A stretch of DNA of 64,000 nt from Cellulophaga omnivescoria (GTDB lineage Bacteria; Bacteroidota; Bacteroidia; Flavobacteriales; Flavobacteriaceae), in contig NZ_MDDP01000006.1 of NCBI RefSeq assembly GCF_001999725.1, positions 62,001-126,000 of the forward strand. The letters run 5' to 3'. Positions 45,903-54,782 of the stretch are shown here, in pieces. Positions within the stretch are counted from its first letter, which is position 1; the number at the start of each line of letters is the position of its first letter. The notes under the pieces were generated by a model that made no database searches, was not told the origin of the DNA, and saw only the letters and a program-made list of their open reading frames with translations. The position numbers and the translations under genes are program-made.

Positions 45903-47129
45903 TTATTTAGATTTTACACCTTTAGCTCTGTGTGTAGTTTTTCTGGCAGATGTAAAACTCATAATACTTTGGTAGTCGCTACTATTGTATATATGTGTAA
46001 GTCCCCAGCGTAATATTTCTGTTGGTTCTTTTTCTGTATCTGCAGATCTGTTTAAGCCTATTGCATGAGCTGGTACACCAGGAATAACAGATTTAATTTC
46101 AAAATTAATACCATCTGGAGCCCATTGGATAGTATTTTTTTCTGGACCATCTGTAGTAATTAATGACGCAATACCACCATTGTATGGCCAAACACAAATT
46201 TCATGACCACTATTACTTATTGGGTTGTAAGGTGATTTTACGTAAGGCCCTAAAGGATTGTCTGCAATAGCAACACCATGGCGTATTTGTCTACCACCAA
46301 ATGTAATTTTTTCGCCCATTTGCTCGCCTTTATAGTACAAGTAAAATTTGCCCTTGTAAGGCAAAATACAAGGATCATGTACTTTGTGACTATCAAAATC
46401 TCCTTTTTTCTCTACAGCAAAACGGTCTTGTTCTTCTCCTTTCCAAATACCATTATCTGCAGGACTAAGTATAGGCTCTTCACTTTTTGTCCAAGGTCCG
46501 TTTGGCGAATCTGACCAGGCTAAACCAACCTGATTTTTAACGCGTACTGTGTAAGGAGATTTTACGGTTTGGTAGCATAAGTAATATTTGTTCTGATATT
46601 TCATTATTTCTACTGTAAAAACAGATCTGTCATCATAAGCGCCTTTTTCACCTCTTGCAACGGCAATACCTTCTTCTTTCCAAGTTTCACCGTCTTCAGA
46701 TGTAGCGTACCAAATATCACATCTATCCCAAGGAAAAACTTTTTCATTTTCTACATCACCACCAAAACCTTGTGAAGGTCCTGTGCTTTTGCTGTACCAA
46801 ACGTAGTATTTACCATTTTCTTTAATTACTGCACTAGGGTCTCTACGTACAACACCTTCTTCATAAGCTAAATCACCTTTTAAAGGTTTAAGGTTAGAGA
46901 ACTGTATAAACCATTCATTTCCTAAATCTTTTGGCCATTGCAAAGCTCTTTTTGTTGCAGCACTTAAAGAGTCTGGGTTTGTTATACCTAACTCATCAAT
47001 TTGTTTTGGGGTAATTTCTAGTTTGGTTTCTTGCTCTATGGCAGTATTTGTAGCTTTGGTATTATTTTTACAGGCAGCCATTAGCAATAAACAAGCTATT
47101 GCACAAAATGCTATGCTTTTTTTAATCAT
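45903..47129 (-). CDS. GH117 alpha-1,3-(3,6-anhydro)-L-galactosidase (neoagarobiose hydrolase) lipoprotein
   Basis: Releases 3,6-anhydro-L-galactose from the non-reducing end of neoagaro-oligosaccharides. The lipobox LMAAC gives lipidated C20. A short helical N-terminal segment (about 35-70) precedes the five-bladed propeller. The signature RRDPS is present with D97 as presumed base, followed by blades with [16 protein letters not shown] and a His-containing SGHEIC. It is closer to well-studied neoagarobiose hydrolases than the copy at 1400-2644. It lies 4 nt after a GH2, forming a two-gene exo-acting unit directly upstream of the L-AHG operon that would consume its product. Confidence 0.9.
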   Translation of the reverse strand: MIKKSIAFCAIACLLLMAACKNNTKATNTAIEQETKLEITPKQIDELGITNPDSLSAATKRALQWPKDLGNEWFIQFSNLKPLKGDLAYEEGVVRRDPSAVIKENGKYYVWYSKSTGPSQGFGGDVENEKVFPWDRCDIWYATSEDGETWKEEGIAVARGEKGAYDDRSVFTVEIMKYQNKYYLCYQTVKSPYTVRVKNQVGLAWSDSPNGPWTKSEEPILSPADNGIWKGEEQDRFAVEKKGDFDSHKVHDPCILPYKGKFYLYYKGEQMGEKITFGGRQIRHGVAIADNPLGPYVKSPYNPISNSGHEICVWPYNGGIASLITTDGPEKNTIQWAPDGINFEIKSVIPGVPAHAIGLNRSADTEKEPTEILRWGLTHIYNSSDYQSIMSFTSARKTTHRAKGVKSK

Positions 47130-47133
47130 AGTT

Positions 47134-49665
47134 TTAATTTTTATTAGGTTCTAAAGTAATTGTTATTTGGTTGCTTTTTAATGAAGCAGAATTTGCTGTA
47201 ATAGTTATAGAAGATGTTTTATTTGCTAAAGATTGTATAATTAAAAGAGCTCTTCCTTTACTGGTTTTAATTGTATTGCTTTTAAAGTTTTGAGTGTTAG
47301 TAATGCTGCCATTGTCTACACCTAAAACGGTAGCATCACCAGTAACTATAAAGTTAATAGTTTGATTTTCAGTTTTTAAAGGGTTTCCATTTTTATCTGT
47401 AATTTGAGCAACAATGTGAGCAACAGCATATCCATCTGCAGTTAATTTTTTCTGGTCTGTGGTTAGTTTTATAGTTGTTGGTTTTGTTGTAGTTGTAATA
47501 GTATATTCTACTTTTTCACCATCTTTTAAGCCAACCGCTTTTAAAGTTCCTTTTTTGTAAGGAACTGCCCATTTGTAAATATGATCTTCAAAATCTGCAA
47601 GTTTTTTTATGCCTAAAGATGTATTGTTTAAAAATAATTCTACTTCACTGCAATTGGAGTATACTTCTACAACGGTGGGTTCATTGTTGTTGTAGTTCCA
47701 GTGATCATTTACATTGTGCCATTGCCATAAAGCGGTTTTCCATTTACCTTCTTTTTTTTCTATAGGATTACCATTAGCATCTAGTTTATAAATAGATTTA
47801 TCTAAACTTTGAGAAGTAATATAAATATTGGGCTCATTGTTCCACAAAGCATTAAACATATGGTATGATGGTTTTTTAAACCCGGCAACATCTAAAAGTC
47901 CGCTAGAAGTTCCCTTTTTAGGCCATCCTTTATTAGATTCTCCCATATAATCTATTCCTGTCCATAAAAATGTACCAGAAATAAAAGGCCTTTCCATAAC
48001 TGCTTTCCATTCATGCCATTGACCAAGATTTTCGGTTCCCATAAGTGGCAAATTAGGATAGTTTTTATGTCCGTAATCATATATTACTCTACGATAGCTA
48101 AAACCTATAACATCTAGAGCATCTGCATACCCAGACTCATAACTAGAAGAAGGTAAAATGCAATTTGCAATTACATATCTAGTGGTATCTAATTCTTTAG
48201 TCCATTTTGTTAATTTTTTTGCTGTTGTACCAATATCATACTTACCTTTTGGTAGTGTGTTAAGTTTTTGTTTAATAGTGTTTATACTGTTAGGAGGTAA
48301 AGACCAAAAATAATTTCCGCTCCAATCCATATTATTAAAAAAGCCAGTTGCATCTGCATTTCGTGGGTAAGTCCATTCAATTTCATTACCAATACTCCAT
48401 TGAAAAATAGAAGGGTGATTTCTGTGTGATAAAACCGTATTTTTCAAATCTTTTTCAGCCCACTCTTGAAAATGTTCTGCGTAGCCTCTTGTAATGTAGT
48501 CAACGCTTCTTTCATTCATATTTTTTCGCTTGTCTTTTGGGTTATCCCATTCATCAAAAAATTCATCTTGTACAAGAAATCCCATTTCATCACATAGGTC
48601 TAAAAACTCATTAGAAGCTGGGTTGTGAGATATTCTAATTGCGTTGCAGCCTATGTCTTTTAATGTTTGTAAGCGTCTCCTCCATACGCCTTTTGGTACC
48701 GCAGCACCTACAAGTCCCGCATCATGATGTAGACATACACCTTTTATCTTTCTATTTTTTCCATTTAAATAAAATCCTGTGTTAGCGTCAAACCTAATAC
48801 TTCGTATACCAAATTTTGTTTTCTGTGTATCTACAACTTTATTATCTAGTGTAATAGTGGTAATAGCCGTATATAGTGTAGGGCTATCTATATCCCATAG
48901 TTTGGGATTAGTTACTTTAATAGTGGTTAAGTCTTTTAGGCTTGTATTTTTAGCAACAGTTATATTTTTGGTATTGGTGTTAACTACTTCATTATTTGTA
49001 TTATAAATAGTTGTACTTAGTATTGCTGTTTTACTGCTATTGTATTTATTATCTATAGTGGTTTGTATACTAATAGTAGCTAATTTATTAGTAACCGTTG
49101 GTGTAGTAATAAAAGAACCCCAAATAGGAATGTGTAATTTGTTTTTGGTAATAAACTTTACATTTCTGTAAATCCCAGATCCCGTGTACCATCTGCTATC
49201 TGCATATCTTGTTCTATCTACCTTAACATTTAAAGTGTTTTTATTTCCATTTTCATTTAAGGTAGATGTTACATCATAATAAAAAGGAGAGTAACCGTAT
49301 GGGTGAAAACCTAGTTCATTATTGTTTAGGCTAATGGTTGCGTTGTTGTAAACGCCATCAAAAAGTATATATGCCACTTGGTTTTTGTGTAAGTTGGTAG
49401 TAAAATCTTTTTTATAATAACCAATACCGCCTAGTAAATAACCTGTAGCGCCCTCACCGCGTATAGAGTCAAACTTGTTTTCTACGCTCCAATCATGTGG
49501 TAGTTTTACTTTTCTCCACTCGGTATTATGAATTTTTGCAACAGTGTCTTCAAGTTTAAAATTCCAATCAAAATTAAAATCTGTTTGTACTGTTACAGGT
49601 TCTTTTGTTTTACAGTTAAAAGCCGTAATAATACATAAGGTTAAAAGCGCTATTTTATATTTCAT
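47134..49665 (-). CDS. GH2 beta-galactosidase-like lipoprotein
   Basis: Predicted exo-beta-galactosidase removing D-galactose from agaro-oligosaccharides so that GH117 can act. The lipobox AFNC gives lipidated C18. The domains are jelly roll (about 28-178), immunoglobulin-like (about 180-290), barrel (about 292-600) and C-terminal beta domains to 843. The catalytic residues are intact: E428 in QWSIGNE and E545 in LMGTEN. An insertion of about 60 residues follows the acid/base Glu compared with the GH2 at 19440. First gene of a two-gene unit with GH117. The upstream 375 bp carries no clear consensus promoter. Confidence 0.9.
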   Translation of the reverse strand: MKYKIALLTLCIITAFNCKTKEPVTVQTDFNFDWNFKLEDTVAKIHNTEWRKVKLPHDWSVENKFDSIRGEGATGYLLGGIGYYKKDFTTNLHKNQVAYILFDGVYNNATISLNNNELGFHPYGYSPFYYDVTSTLNENGNKNTLNVKVDRTRYADSRWYTGSGIYRNVKFITKNKLHIPIWGSFITTPTVTNKLATISIQTTIDNKYNSSKTAILSTTIYNTNNEVVNTNTKNITVAKNTSLKDLTTIKVTNPKLWDIDSPTLYTAITTITLDNKVVDTQKTKFGIRSIRFDANTGFYLNGKNRKIKGVCLHHDAGLVGAAVPKGVWRRRLQTLKDIGCNAIRISHNPASNEFLDLCDEMGFLVQDEFFDEWDNPKDKRKNMNERSVDYITRGYAEHFQEWAEKDLKNTVLSHRNHPSIFQWSIGNEIEWTYPRNADATGFFNNMDWSGNYFWSLPPNSINTIKQKLNTLPKGKYDIGTTAKKLTKWTKELDTTRYVIANCILPSSSYESGYADALDVIGFSYRRVIYDYGHKNYPNLPLMGTENLGQWHEWKAVMERPFISGTFLWTGIDYMGESNKGWPKKGTSSGLLDVAGFKKPSYHMFNALWNNEPNIYITSQSLDKSIYKLDANGNPIEKKEGKWKTALWQWHNVNDHWNYNNNEPTVVEVYSNCSEVELFLNNTSLGIKKLADFEDHIYKWAVPYKKGTLKAVGLKDGEKVEYTITTTTKPTTIKLTTDQKKLTADGYAVAHIVAQITDKNGNPLKTENQTINFIVTGDATVLGVDNGSITNTQNFKSNTIKTSKGRALLIIQSLANKTSSITITANSASLKSNQITITLEPNKN

Positions 49666-49987
49666 TTTAAGAGTATTGGTTTTCTGGTTTTTTTAAATTG
49701 ATTTTAGTCCTGTAGTGTAAATTTCTTTAAGACTATTGCTATAAGGAGATATGCAAATATGTGTATATATTGATACTTAAATATATATAAGTACTAGACA
49801 ATAACTGAACAATGCACAATACGTTGTACGTTTTTAGACATTTGCACTAGATATTAATATGGCAACTACAAAAAATGGGCGGTTTTTAATAAAATAGACT
49901 TTCTATTAAAATGAAAGTGTAGGAGTAGGGAGAAAGGTTAATTTCTACAACGTAAATGTAAAGTAGATCCAAAATTTGGCTGTAAAT
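49666..49987. other. Intergenic region upstream of GH2
   Basis: No gene seen. It must hold the promoter of the GH2-GH117 unit. On the minus strand a CATATTTG (near 49758) is one mismatch from TAnnTTTG but lacks a TTG at the expected distance. A short inverted repeat, ACAA-TACG-TTGT, lies near 49817-49828. The AACATATGTT palindrome is not found here. Confidence 0.3.
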
Positions 49988-50025
49988 AAAAAAACCTTGT
50001 AGAATTAATCTACAAGGTTTTTTTT
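49988..50025 (-). terminator. Intrinsic terminator of first tRNA-Lys
   Basis: Stem CCTTGTAGA / TCTACAAGG has a 5-nt loop and flanking A- and T-runs, just downstream of the minus-strand tRNA at 50040-50112. Confidence 0.85.
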
Positions 50026-50035
50026 AATATTTCTG

Positions 50036-50170
50036 TTTGTGACCGGGCTGGGGCTCGAACCCAGGACCCTCTCCTTAAAAGGGAGATGCTCTACCAACTG
50101 AGCTACCAGGTCATTATTCCAGCAAAATAGCGTACTGCTGTTTGCGGGTGCAAATATATGACCTTTATTT
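50036..50170. repeat. Tandem duplication unit 1 (tRNA-Lys plus upstream region)
   Basis: About 135 bp repeated at 50303-50437, with the tRNA identical and three mismatches in the upstream part. It covers the tRNA and the -7 box; the -33 element lies outside. Confidence 0.9.
50040..50112 (-). tRNA. tRNA-Lys (anticodon TTT)
   Basis: A 73-nt cloverleaf on the minus strand: acceptor GACCTGG with CCCGGTC, D arm GCTCAGTTGGTAGAGC, anticodon arm TCTCC-CTTTTAA-GGAGA, T arm CTGGG-TTCGAGC-CCCAG, discriminator A. No CCA is encoded. Acceptor position 5-68 is a U-C mismatch, shared with the second copy. Confidence 0.95.
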
Positions 50171-50180
50171 TATTCTGCAA
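50151..50180 (-). promoter_or_regulatory. Promoter of first tRNA-Lys
   Basis: Exact Bacteroidota consensus on the minus strand: TTG (50180-50178), 19-nt spacer, TATATTTG (50158-50151), 38 nt before the tRNA 5' end. Confidence 0.85.
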
Positions 50181-50267
50181 GGGTTTTTGTCATAGAAAAA
50201 TAGATAAATTACAACTTAATGCGTAACACCTTCAAAAAGAATAAATTATATTTAAAATAAGGCATAA

Positions 50268-50299
50268 AAAAAACCGAAAGTTTTAACTTTCGGTTTTTT
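50268..50299 (-). terminator. Intrinsic terminator of second tRNA-Lys
   Basis: Stem AACCGAAAG / CTTTCGGTT has a 6-nt loop and long A/T flanks, 8 nt downstream of the minus-strand tRNA at 50307-50379. Confidence 0.85.
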
Positions 50300-50302
50300 A
50301 TT

Positions 50303-50437
50303 TTTGTGACCGGGCTGGGGCTCGAACCCAGGACCCTCTCCTTAAAAGGGAGATGCTCTACCAACTGAGCTACCAGGTCATTATTCCAGCAAAACAGCGT
50401 ATTGTTGTTTGCGGGTGCAAATATATGACCTTTATTT
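50303..50437. repeat. Tandem duplication unit 2 (tRNA-Lys plus upstream region)
   Basis: Partner of the unit at 50036-50170, offset by 267 bp; the tRNA sequence is identical. Confidence 0.9.
50307..50379 (-). tRNA. tRNA-Lys (anticodon TTT), second copy
   Basis: Same 73-nt sequence as the first copy, with its own promoter and terminator, so the two genes are independent transcription units. Confidence 0.95.
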
Positions 50438-50447
50438 AATTTCACAA
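50418..50447 (-). promoter_or_regulatory. Promoter of second tRNA-Lys
   Basis: Exact consensus on the minus strand: TTG (50447-50445), 19-nt spacer, TATATTTG (50425-50418). Confidence 0.85.
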
Positions 50448-50518
50448 GGACTTTTATTAAATTTATTTTATTTTTTTTATTTCGGTATAAAATAGACCAT
50501 CTTTGTATAAAAAAATAG

Positions 50519-51034
50519 ATGCAAATAGTACTTGTTGGTTATATGGGAAGCGGAAAGTCTACAATAGGGAGAGAGCTTGCCAAGCGTTTGAAAATCAATT
50601 TTTTGGATTTAGATTCTTACATTGAAAAAAAGTATGAGATGTCTATTTCTGATATTTTTTCTACTAAAGGAGAAATATTTTTTAGAAAAGCGGAAATTTT
50701 ATGTTTAAACGAAATTTTTGCAACAAATGATGATTTTGTACTCTCTACAGGGGGCGGAACACCTTGTTATGGAGACAATATTAATGTTATGACTACTAAT
50801 ACTAGTAATGTTTTTTATTTAAATGTACCCATACCAGAACTTATAAAGAGATTGGTAAAAGAAAAGGCAGATAGACCTTTAATTGCAAGATTACCAGAAA
50901 ACGAATTGCCAGAGTTTATAGGAGCACATTTGTTTGAGCGTAGTTATTTTTACACAAAAGCTCACCATACTATATTAGTACAGCAAAAGAAAGCCGCTGA
51001 AGTGGTAAATGATATTGTAGAAAAGTTAGTTTAA
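50519..51034 (+). CDS. aroK: Shikimate kinase
   Basis: Phosphorylates shikimate to shikimate 3-phosphate in aromatic amino acid synthesis. The 171 residues match the usual length. The P-loop GYMGSGKST spans residues 7-15, followed by FLDLDSYIE (shikimate-binding Asp), STGGGTP and the ADRPLI lid Arg. It converges with the phosphoribosyltransferase gene and overlaps its 3' end by 9 bp. A -7-like CATCTTTG lies 13 nt upstream of the start. Confidence 0.95.
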   Translation: MQIVLVGYMGSGKSTIGRELAKRLKINFLDLDSYIEKKYEMSISDIFSTKGEIFFRKAEILCLNEIFATNDDFVLSTGGGTPCYGDNINVMTTNTSNVFYLNVPIPELIKRLVKEKADRPLIARLPENELPEFIGAHLFERSYFYTKAHHTILVQQKKAAEVVNDIVEKLV

Positions 51035-51523
51035 GTACACTGCATCATTATTATCTTTAAATTCTACCTCTATATGTTCTTGTAAAGATGTAGATAAAGA
51101 TAATCCTTTATAATCTGCTTTTACTGGATATTTTTTATGGTTTCTGTTTACCAAAACAGCTGTTTTTAATTGGCGTAAGGGTACTTTTAAAAAATGAAAT
51201 ACACCGTATATTAAGGTTGTTCCAGAATTTAATACATCGTCTATTAAAACAACAGATTTATTAGTGTATTCTTCTTTAGAAATAGAAGTTGTAACTCCGC
51301 TATTTAAAGGGTTTTTTTTATTCATTTTTACAGTACACAATGTAATTTTAGCAGTGGTAATAGTTTCTAAAACAGAGCTAAGCTTTTTTGCAAATTTTAG
51401 TCCGCCACCTTCTATACCAGCAATTACAATCTCTGTTTCCTCTACGTTAGCCTCATAAATTTGGTAAGCAATACGCTTAATTTTATGCTGAATTTGGTTG
51501 TGAGATAATATTTTGTTCTGCAT
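51026..51523 (-). CDS. Phosphoribosyltransferase domain protein (PyrR-like)
   Basis: Type I phosphoribosyltransferase fold, 165 residues from the start at 51523 (MQNKILSHNQ); a Met at 51562 would add 13 residues without any conserved feature. The PRPP-binding loop is VVLIDDVLNSGTTL. The family contains PyrR, adenine and hypoxanthine transferases; PyrR-like layout is suggested but the base specificity is not clear. The gene ends inside the 3' end of aroK on the opposite strand. Confidence 0.8.
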   Translation of the reverse strand: MQNKILSHNQIQHKIKRIAYQIYEANVEETEIVIAGIEGGGLKFAKKLSSVLETITTAKITLCTVKMNKKNPLNSGVTTSISKEEYTNKSVVLIDDVLNSGTTLIYGVFHFLKVPLRQLKTAVLVNRNHKKYPVKADYKGLSLSTSLQEHIEVEFKDNNDAVYLN

Positions 51524-51572
51524 TGTGTATTGTAATTTTATATAGTCAAATATACTAAACACTTTTTAAGTG

Positions 51573-51956
51573 TTATTCTTCTTCGGTAGAATTTGTAGTT
51601 GTGTAATCATCAATTTCTCTACGGTCTTTTTTTGTAGGTCTTCCTGTGCCTTTTTTTCTATAGTAGTCCTTAGAATATTTAAGCAGCTCAGAGTGCTCAA
51701 AAGCTTCTTTTGGTGTAGTATCTTTACGGTACATATCTACTAATTTAGCACCAACTCTGTTGGGTGGTACATCTAAAATAGTAAACTGGTAATTTATTTG
51801 GTTTTTACGTACCGTTATTTTGTCCATAGGAAAAACATCTCTAGATGGTTTTACAGCTTTATCATTAACTTTAACGTGCCCTTTTTTACAGGCTTCAGTA
51901 GCAATATTTCTTGTTTTAAAATAGCGCGTACACCATAAATATTTGTCTATCCTCAT
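51573..51956 (-). CDS. hslR: S4-domain RNA-binding protein, Hsp15-like
   Basis: Small RNA-binding protein resembling Hsp15, which binds stalled 50S subunits carrying nascent chains. The start was placed at 51956, giving MRIDKYLWCTRYFKTR, the usual beginning of the family; a Met 22 codons upstream is less likely. The S4 fold covers about residues 1-65, with the C-terminal part ending KGTGRPTKKDRREIDD, a typical basic tail. It lies divergent to the FKBP lipoprotein and 49 nt upstream of the phosphoribosyltransferase start. Confidence 0.85.
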   Translation of the reverse strand: MRIDKYLWCTRYFKTRNIATEACKKGHVKVNDKAVKPSRDVFPMDKITVRKNQINYQFTILDVPPNRVGAKLVDMYRKDTTPKEAFEHSELLKYSKDYYRKKGTGRPTKKDRREIDDYTTTNSTEEE

Positions 51957-52034
51957 ATTAACTCCAAATTCTTTGTTAACTACTTCTGCAAAAATAGTGG
52001 AAAATTGTATCTTGCGGCTCATAAATTAGAATAG

Positions 52035-52991
52035 ATGAAATTTAAGAACGTTTTTTTAATTGCTTTACTAGCCATTTTGGTATGGGCTTGCAATAGTGAT
52101 GATAATGGCTTTACTATAGAGCCTCCAAAAGCATTAAGTGAAATAGTAGACCAAGATAAAGACTCTATAGTTAAATACTTAGAGACACACTTTTACAACT
52201 ATGAAGATTTTCAAAATCCACCAGCAGATTTTGACTATAAAATTGTTTTAGGAGAAATTGAAGGAGAAAATGCAGATAAAACACCGTTAATTGATATGAT
52301 GACGGCAGTTAAAACAACTGTACGCTCTGAAGAAATAGGATTAACTGACAATAAAGAAGTAGAGCATACTTATTATTACCTTGTAGCAAGACAAGGAGTA
52401 GGAGCACAGGCTAATACAGCAGACTCAACATATATACGTTATGAGGGGTTGTTATTAGATAATACTGTTTTTGATGCATCTACATCTACTCCTTTATGGT
52501 TACCATATACAGGTAGAATTCGTGGCTTTTCAGAAGCAGTACAACATTTAAAAGCAGGCAAGGCATTAACAGAAGATGATGTTAATCCTGATGGTACTTT
52601 TGAAATAAGTGATTATGGTGTAGGTATGATAATTTTTCCTTCTGCTTTGGGTTATTACAATAATGCTACTGGTTCTATACCTGCATATAGTCCATTAATT
52701 TTTAAAATTGACTTAGTTGCTGTAAATGAATCTGATCATGATAATGATGGTATACCGTCTTACTTAGAAGATTTAAATGGTAATGGTTATTTGTATGATG
52801 ATAATACAGATAAAGCATCTGAGGATGGTTCTTCTTCAATATCTACCGTGGCTAACTTTTTAGATGATGATGATGATAACGATGGTATTTTAACTAGAGA
52901 TGAAATTAGTGATGAGGATGGTAATATAATTTTGCCTTACCCAGATACAGACGGAGATGGTATTCCAAATTACTTAGACCCAGATAATTAA
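52035..52991 (+). CDS. FKBP-type peptidyl-prolyl isomerase lipoprotein with calcium-binding repeats
   Basis: Lipoprotein (lipobox LVWAC, C19) with a central FKBP-like domain (about 105-235: YIRYEGLLLDNTVFDAS, GFSEAVQHLKAG, YYNNATGSIPAYSPLIF). The tail (about 238-318) holds thrombospondin type 3-like Asp-rich repeats such as DHDNDGIPSYLED and DTDGDGIPNYLDPDN, which probably bind calcium. Such proteins are common in the Flavobacteriaceae envelope; a role in folding outer-membrane or gliding proteins is likely but not shown. It has its own terminator. Confidence 0.85.
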   Translation: MKFKNVFLIALLAILVWACNSDDNGFTIEPPKALSEIVDQDKDSIVKYLETHFYNYEDFQNPPADFDYKIVLGEIEGENADKTPLIDMMTAVKTTVRSEEIGLTDNKEVEHTYYYLVARQGVGAQANTADSTYIRYEGLLLDNTVFDASTSTPLWLPYTGRIRGFSEAVQHLKAGKALTEDDVNPDGTFEISDYGVGMIIFPSALGYYNNATGSIPAYSPLIFKIDLVAVNESDHDNDGIPSYLEDLNGNGYLYDDNTDKASEDGSSSISTVANFLDDDDDNDGILTRDEISDEDGNIILPYPDTDGDGIPNYLDPDN

Positions 52992-53016
52992 TAGTATTAT
53001 CAAGCTTTATAAATTT

Positions 53017-53053
53017 AAAAAGCCCTAGAAAGTAATTTCTAGGGCTTTTTTTT
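53017..53053. terminator. Bidirectional intrinsic terminator
   Basis: Stem AAAAAGCCCTAGAAA / TTTCTAGGGCTTTTT has a 4-nt loop, between the convergent FKBP (ends 52991) and barrel (stop at 53088) genes. Confidence 0.9.
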
Positions 53054-53087
53054 GGTTCTTGTTATTACCTAATAACTATGTTTTAAA

Positions 53088-53672
53088 TTATAATTTTAAA
53101 GATAAACTTAAAATAAGTTGGTCTGGTCTAGTGTCTATTCTATCTTTTTCTACAGATGTAATATCTGCATTAATAATATCAACTTCATTATCACTAAAGC
53201 CCCTTTCGTACCTAAGGTCAACTCCTAATTTCCCTAAGTTAACACCTACGCCTACATTAAGACCTACGGTAAAGTCGTTTTCTACATCGCCAATAGTAAT
53301 GCCGTCATAATCTGTATCTAGAATATACTGAAAAGCAGGACCAGCAAATACGTTTAAAGGGCCAATTACTTTTGCGCCAACTAAAACAGGTAAGTCTAGT
53401 TTTTGCATTTTAAAATCTTCTGCATAACCAGATTTTAAAGAGGTATATACCAATTCTGGTCTTAAATATAAGTTACCATCAGTTTGTGCAAAAATACCAA
53501 AGTGAAAACCTACATTTTTATCAGGATCATTATATGCATCTTTTGCAGAGTCATAATAATCTCCGTTACCACCATAGTTTAAACCTCCTTTAATACCAAA
53601 ACCAGCATCAGTTTGGGCAAAAGTTGTTAAACTTGCCAAAGCCATTGTAATTACTAAAAGTGTTTTTTTCAT
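53088..53672 (-). CDS. Outer-membrane beta-barrel protein (porin-family)
   Basis: Small exported barrel of 194 residues. The start was set at 53672, giving signal peptide MKKTLLVITMALASLTTFAQ; longer starts add a non-standard N-terminus. Alternating hydrophobic strands run to the C-terminal LILSLSLKL, a typical barrel-closing strand. Probably an OmpX-like structural protein; no specific transport role can be read. A hairpin lies in its leader (53697-53725). Confidence 0.85.
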   Translation of the reverse strand: MKKTLLVITMALASLTTFAQTDAGFGIKGGLNYGGNGDYYDSAKDAYNDPDKNVGFHFGIFAQTDGNLYLRPELVYTSLKSGYAEDFKMQKLDLPVLVGAKVIGPLNVFAGPAFQYILDTDYDGITIGDVENDFTVGLNVGVGVNLGKLGVDLRYERGFSDNEVDIINADITSVEKDRIDTRPDQLILSLSLKL

Positions 53673-53696
53673 TTTAAAAGTGTTTTTTAAACAGAA

Positions 53697-53725
53697 GAGA
53701 GTGACTGTAAAAAACAATCACTCTC
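53697..53725. other. 8-bp hairpin between transketolase and barrel genes
   Basis: Arms GAGAGTGA and TCACTCTC with a 13-nt loop. It lies after the transketolase stop and 25 nt before the barrel start. The T-run is weak on the minus strand, so it is either a poor terminator or a leader structure. Confidence 0.5.
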
Positions 53726-53777
53726 AATATGTTATTAATTAATACGTAAGTTAAGTATCAAAAACGATACCATTTTC

Positions 53778-54731
53778 TTACTTGCGTTCTATTACTTTTA
53801 AAACGGCTTTTTCTATAGCTTTATTGTCTAAACCGTATTTTTCCATTAATTGTGCAGGAGTACCACTTTCTCCAAAAGTATCGTTAGTACCAATAAACTC
53901 TTGTGGAGTAGGTAGGCTAGTTGCTAAAACACGAGCAACACTTTCACCCAAACCTCCTAAAACATTATGCTCCTCTGCAGTTACTATACACCCTGTTTTT
54001 TTAACAGAGTTAATAATAGCATTTGCATCTAATGGTTTTATAGTATGTATGTTAATTACTTCTGCAGATATACCTTGGCTTTCTAAGTTTTCTGCTGCAA
54101 TTAATGCTTCCCATACCAAGTGGCCAGTTGCAACAATAGTAACATCTGTACCTTCTGTTAAATGTAGTGCTTTACCTATTTCAAATTTTTGATCTACTGG
54201 AGTAAAGTTAGCTACTTTTGGTCTTCCAAAACGTAGGTAAACAGGACCTTCATAATCAGCAATAGCAATAGTAGCTGCTTTTGTTTGGTTGTAATCACAA
54301 GGGTTAATAACTACCATTCCTGGTAACATTTTCATTAATCCTATGTCTTCTAAAATTTGGTGTGTTGCACCATCTTCACCTAAAGTAACACCAGCGTGCG
54401 AAGCACAAATTTTTACATTTTTACCAGAATATGCTATAGACTGGCGTATTTGGTCATAAACTCTTCCCGTAGAAAAGTTAGCAAAAGTACCAGTAAAAGG
54501 TATTTTACCACCAATAGTTAAACCAGCGGCTATCCCCATCATATTAGCTTCTGCAATACCTATTTGAAAGAATCTCTCTGGATTTTCTTCAATGAATTTA
54601 TCCATTTTAAGAGAGCCAATTAAATCTGCACATAATGCAACAACGTTAGGATTTGATCTTCCTAATTCTGCTAAACCTGCACCAAAACCACTTCTAGTAT
54701 CGTTTTTTCCTTGATCTGTGTATTTTTTCAT
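53778..54731 (-). CDS. Transketolase, C-terminal subunit
   Basis: Second half of a split transketolase (317 residues), with the pyrimidine-binding and C-terminal domains. Features include the PFTGTFANF segment, GVTLGEDGATHQ and VYLRFGRP. Works with the 281-residue N-terminal subunit encoded 51 nt upstream to transfer two-carbon units in the pentose phosphate pathway. A two-subunit form is normal in many Bacteroidota. Cytoplasmic. Confidence 0.9.
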   Translation of the reverse strand: MKKYTDQGKNDTRSGFGAGLAELGRSNPNVVALCADLIGSLKMDKFIEENPERFFQIGIAEANMMGIAAGLTIGGKIPFTGTFANFSTGRVYDQIRQSIAYSGKNVKICASHAGVTLGEDGATHQILEDIGLMKMLPGMVVINPCDYNQTKAATIAIADYEGPVYLRFGRPKVANFTPVDQKFEIGKALHLTEGTDVTIVATGHLVWEALIAAENLESQGISAEVINIHTIKPLDANAIINSVKKTGCIVTAEEHNVLGGLGESVARVLATSLPTPQEFIGTNDTFGESGTPAQLMEKYGLDNKAIEKAVLKVIERK

Positions 54732-54782
54732 ATCCTTTATGATTTTTCTCTATAGTGTTAGAGAAGGTAGATTTAATTTTTA

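Noticed and set aside
1-49665. Carrageenan utilization locus
   Set aside because: Many sulfatases and GH16 would fit, but GH86, two GH117 and L-sugar (not D-anhydrogalactose) pathways point to agar and porphyran.
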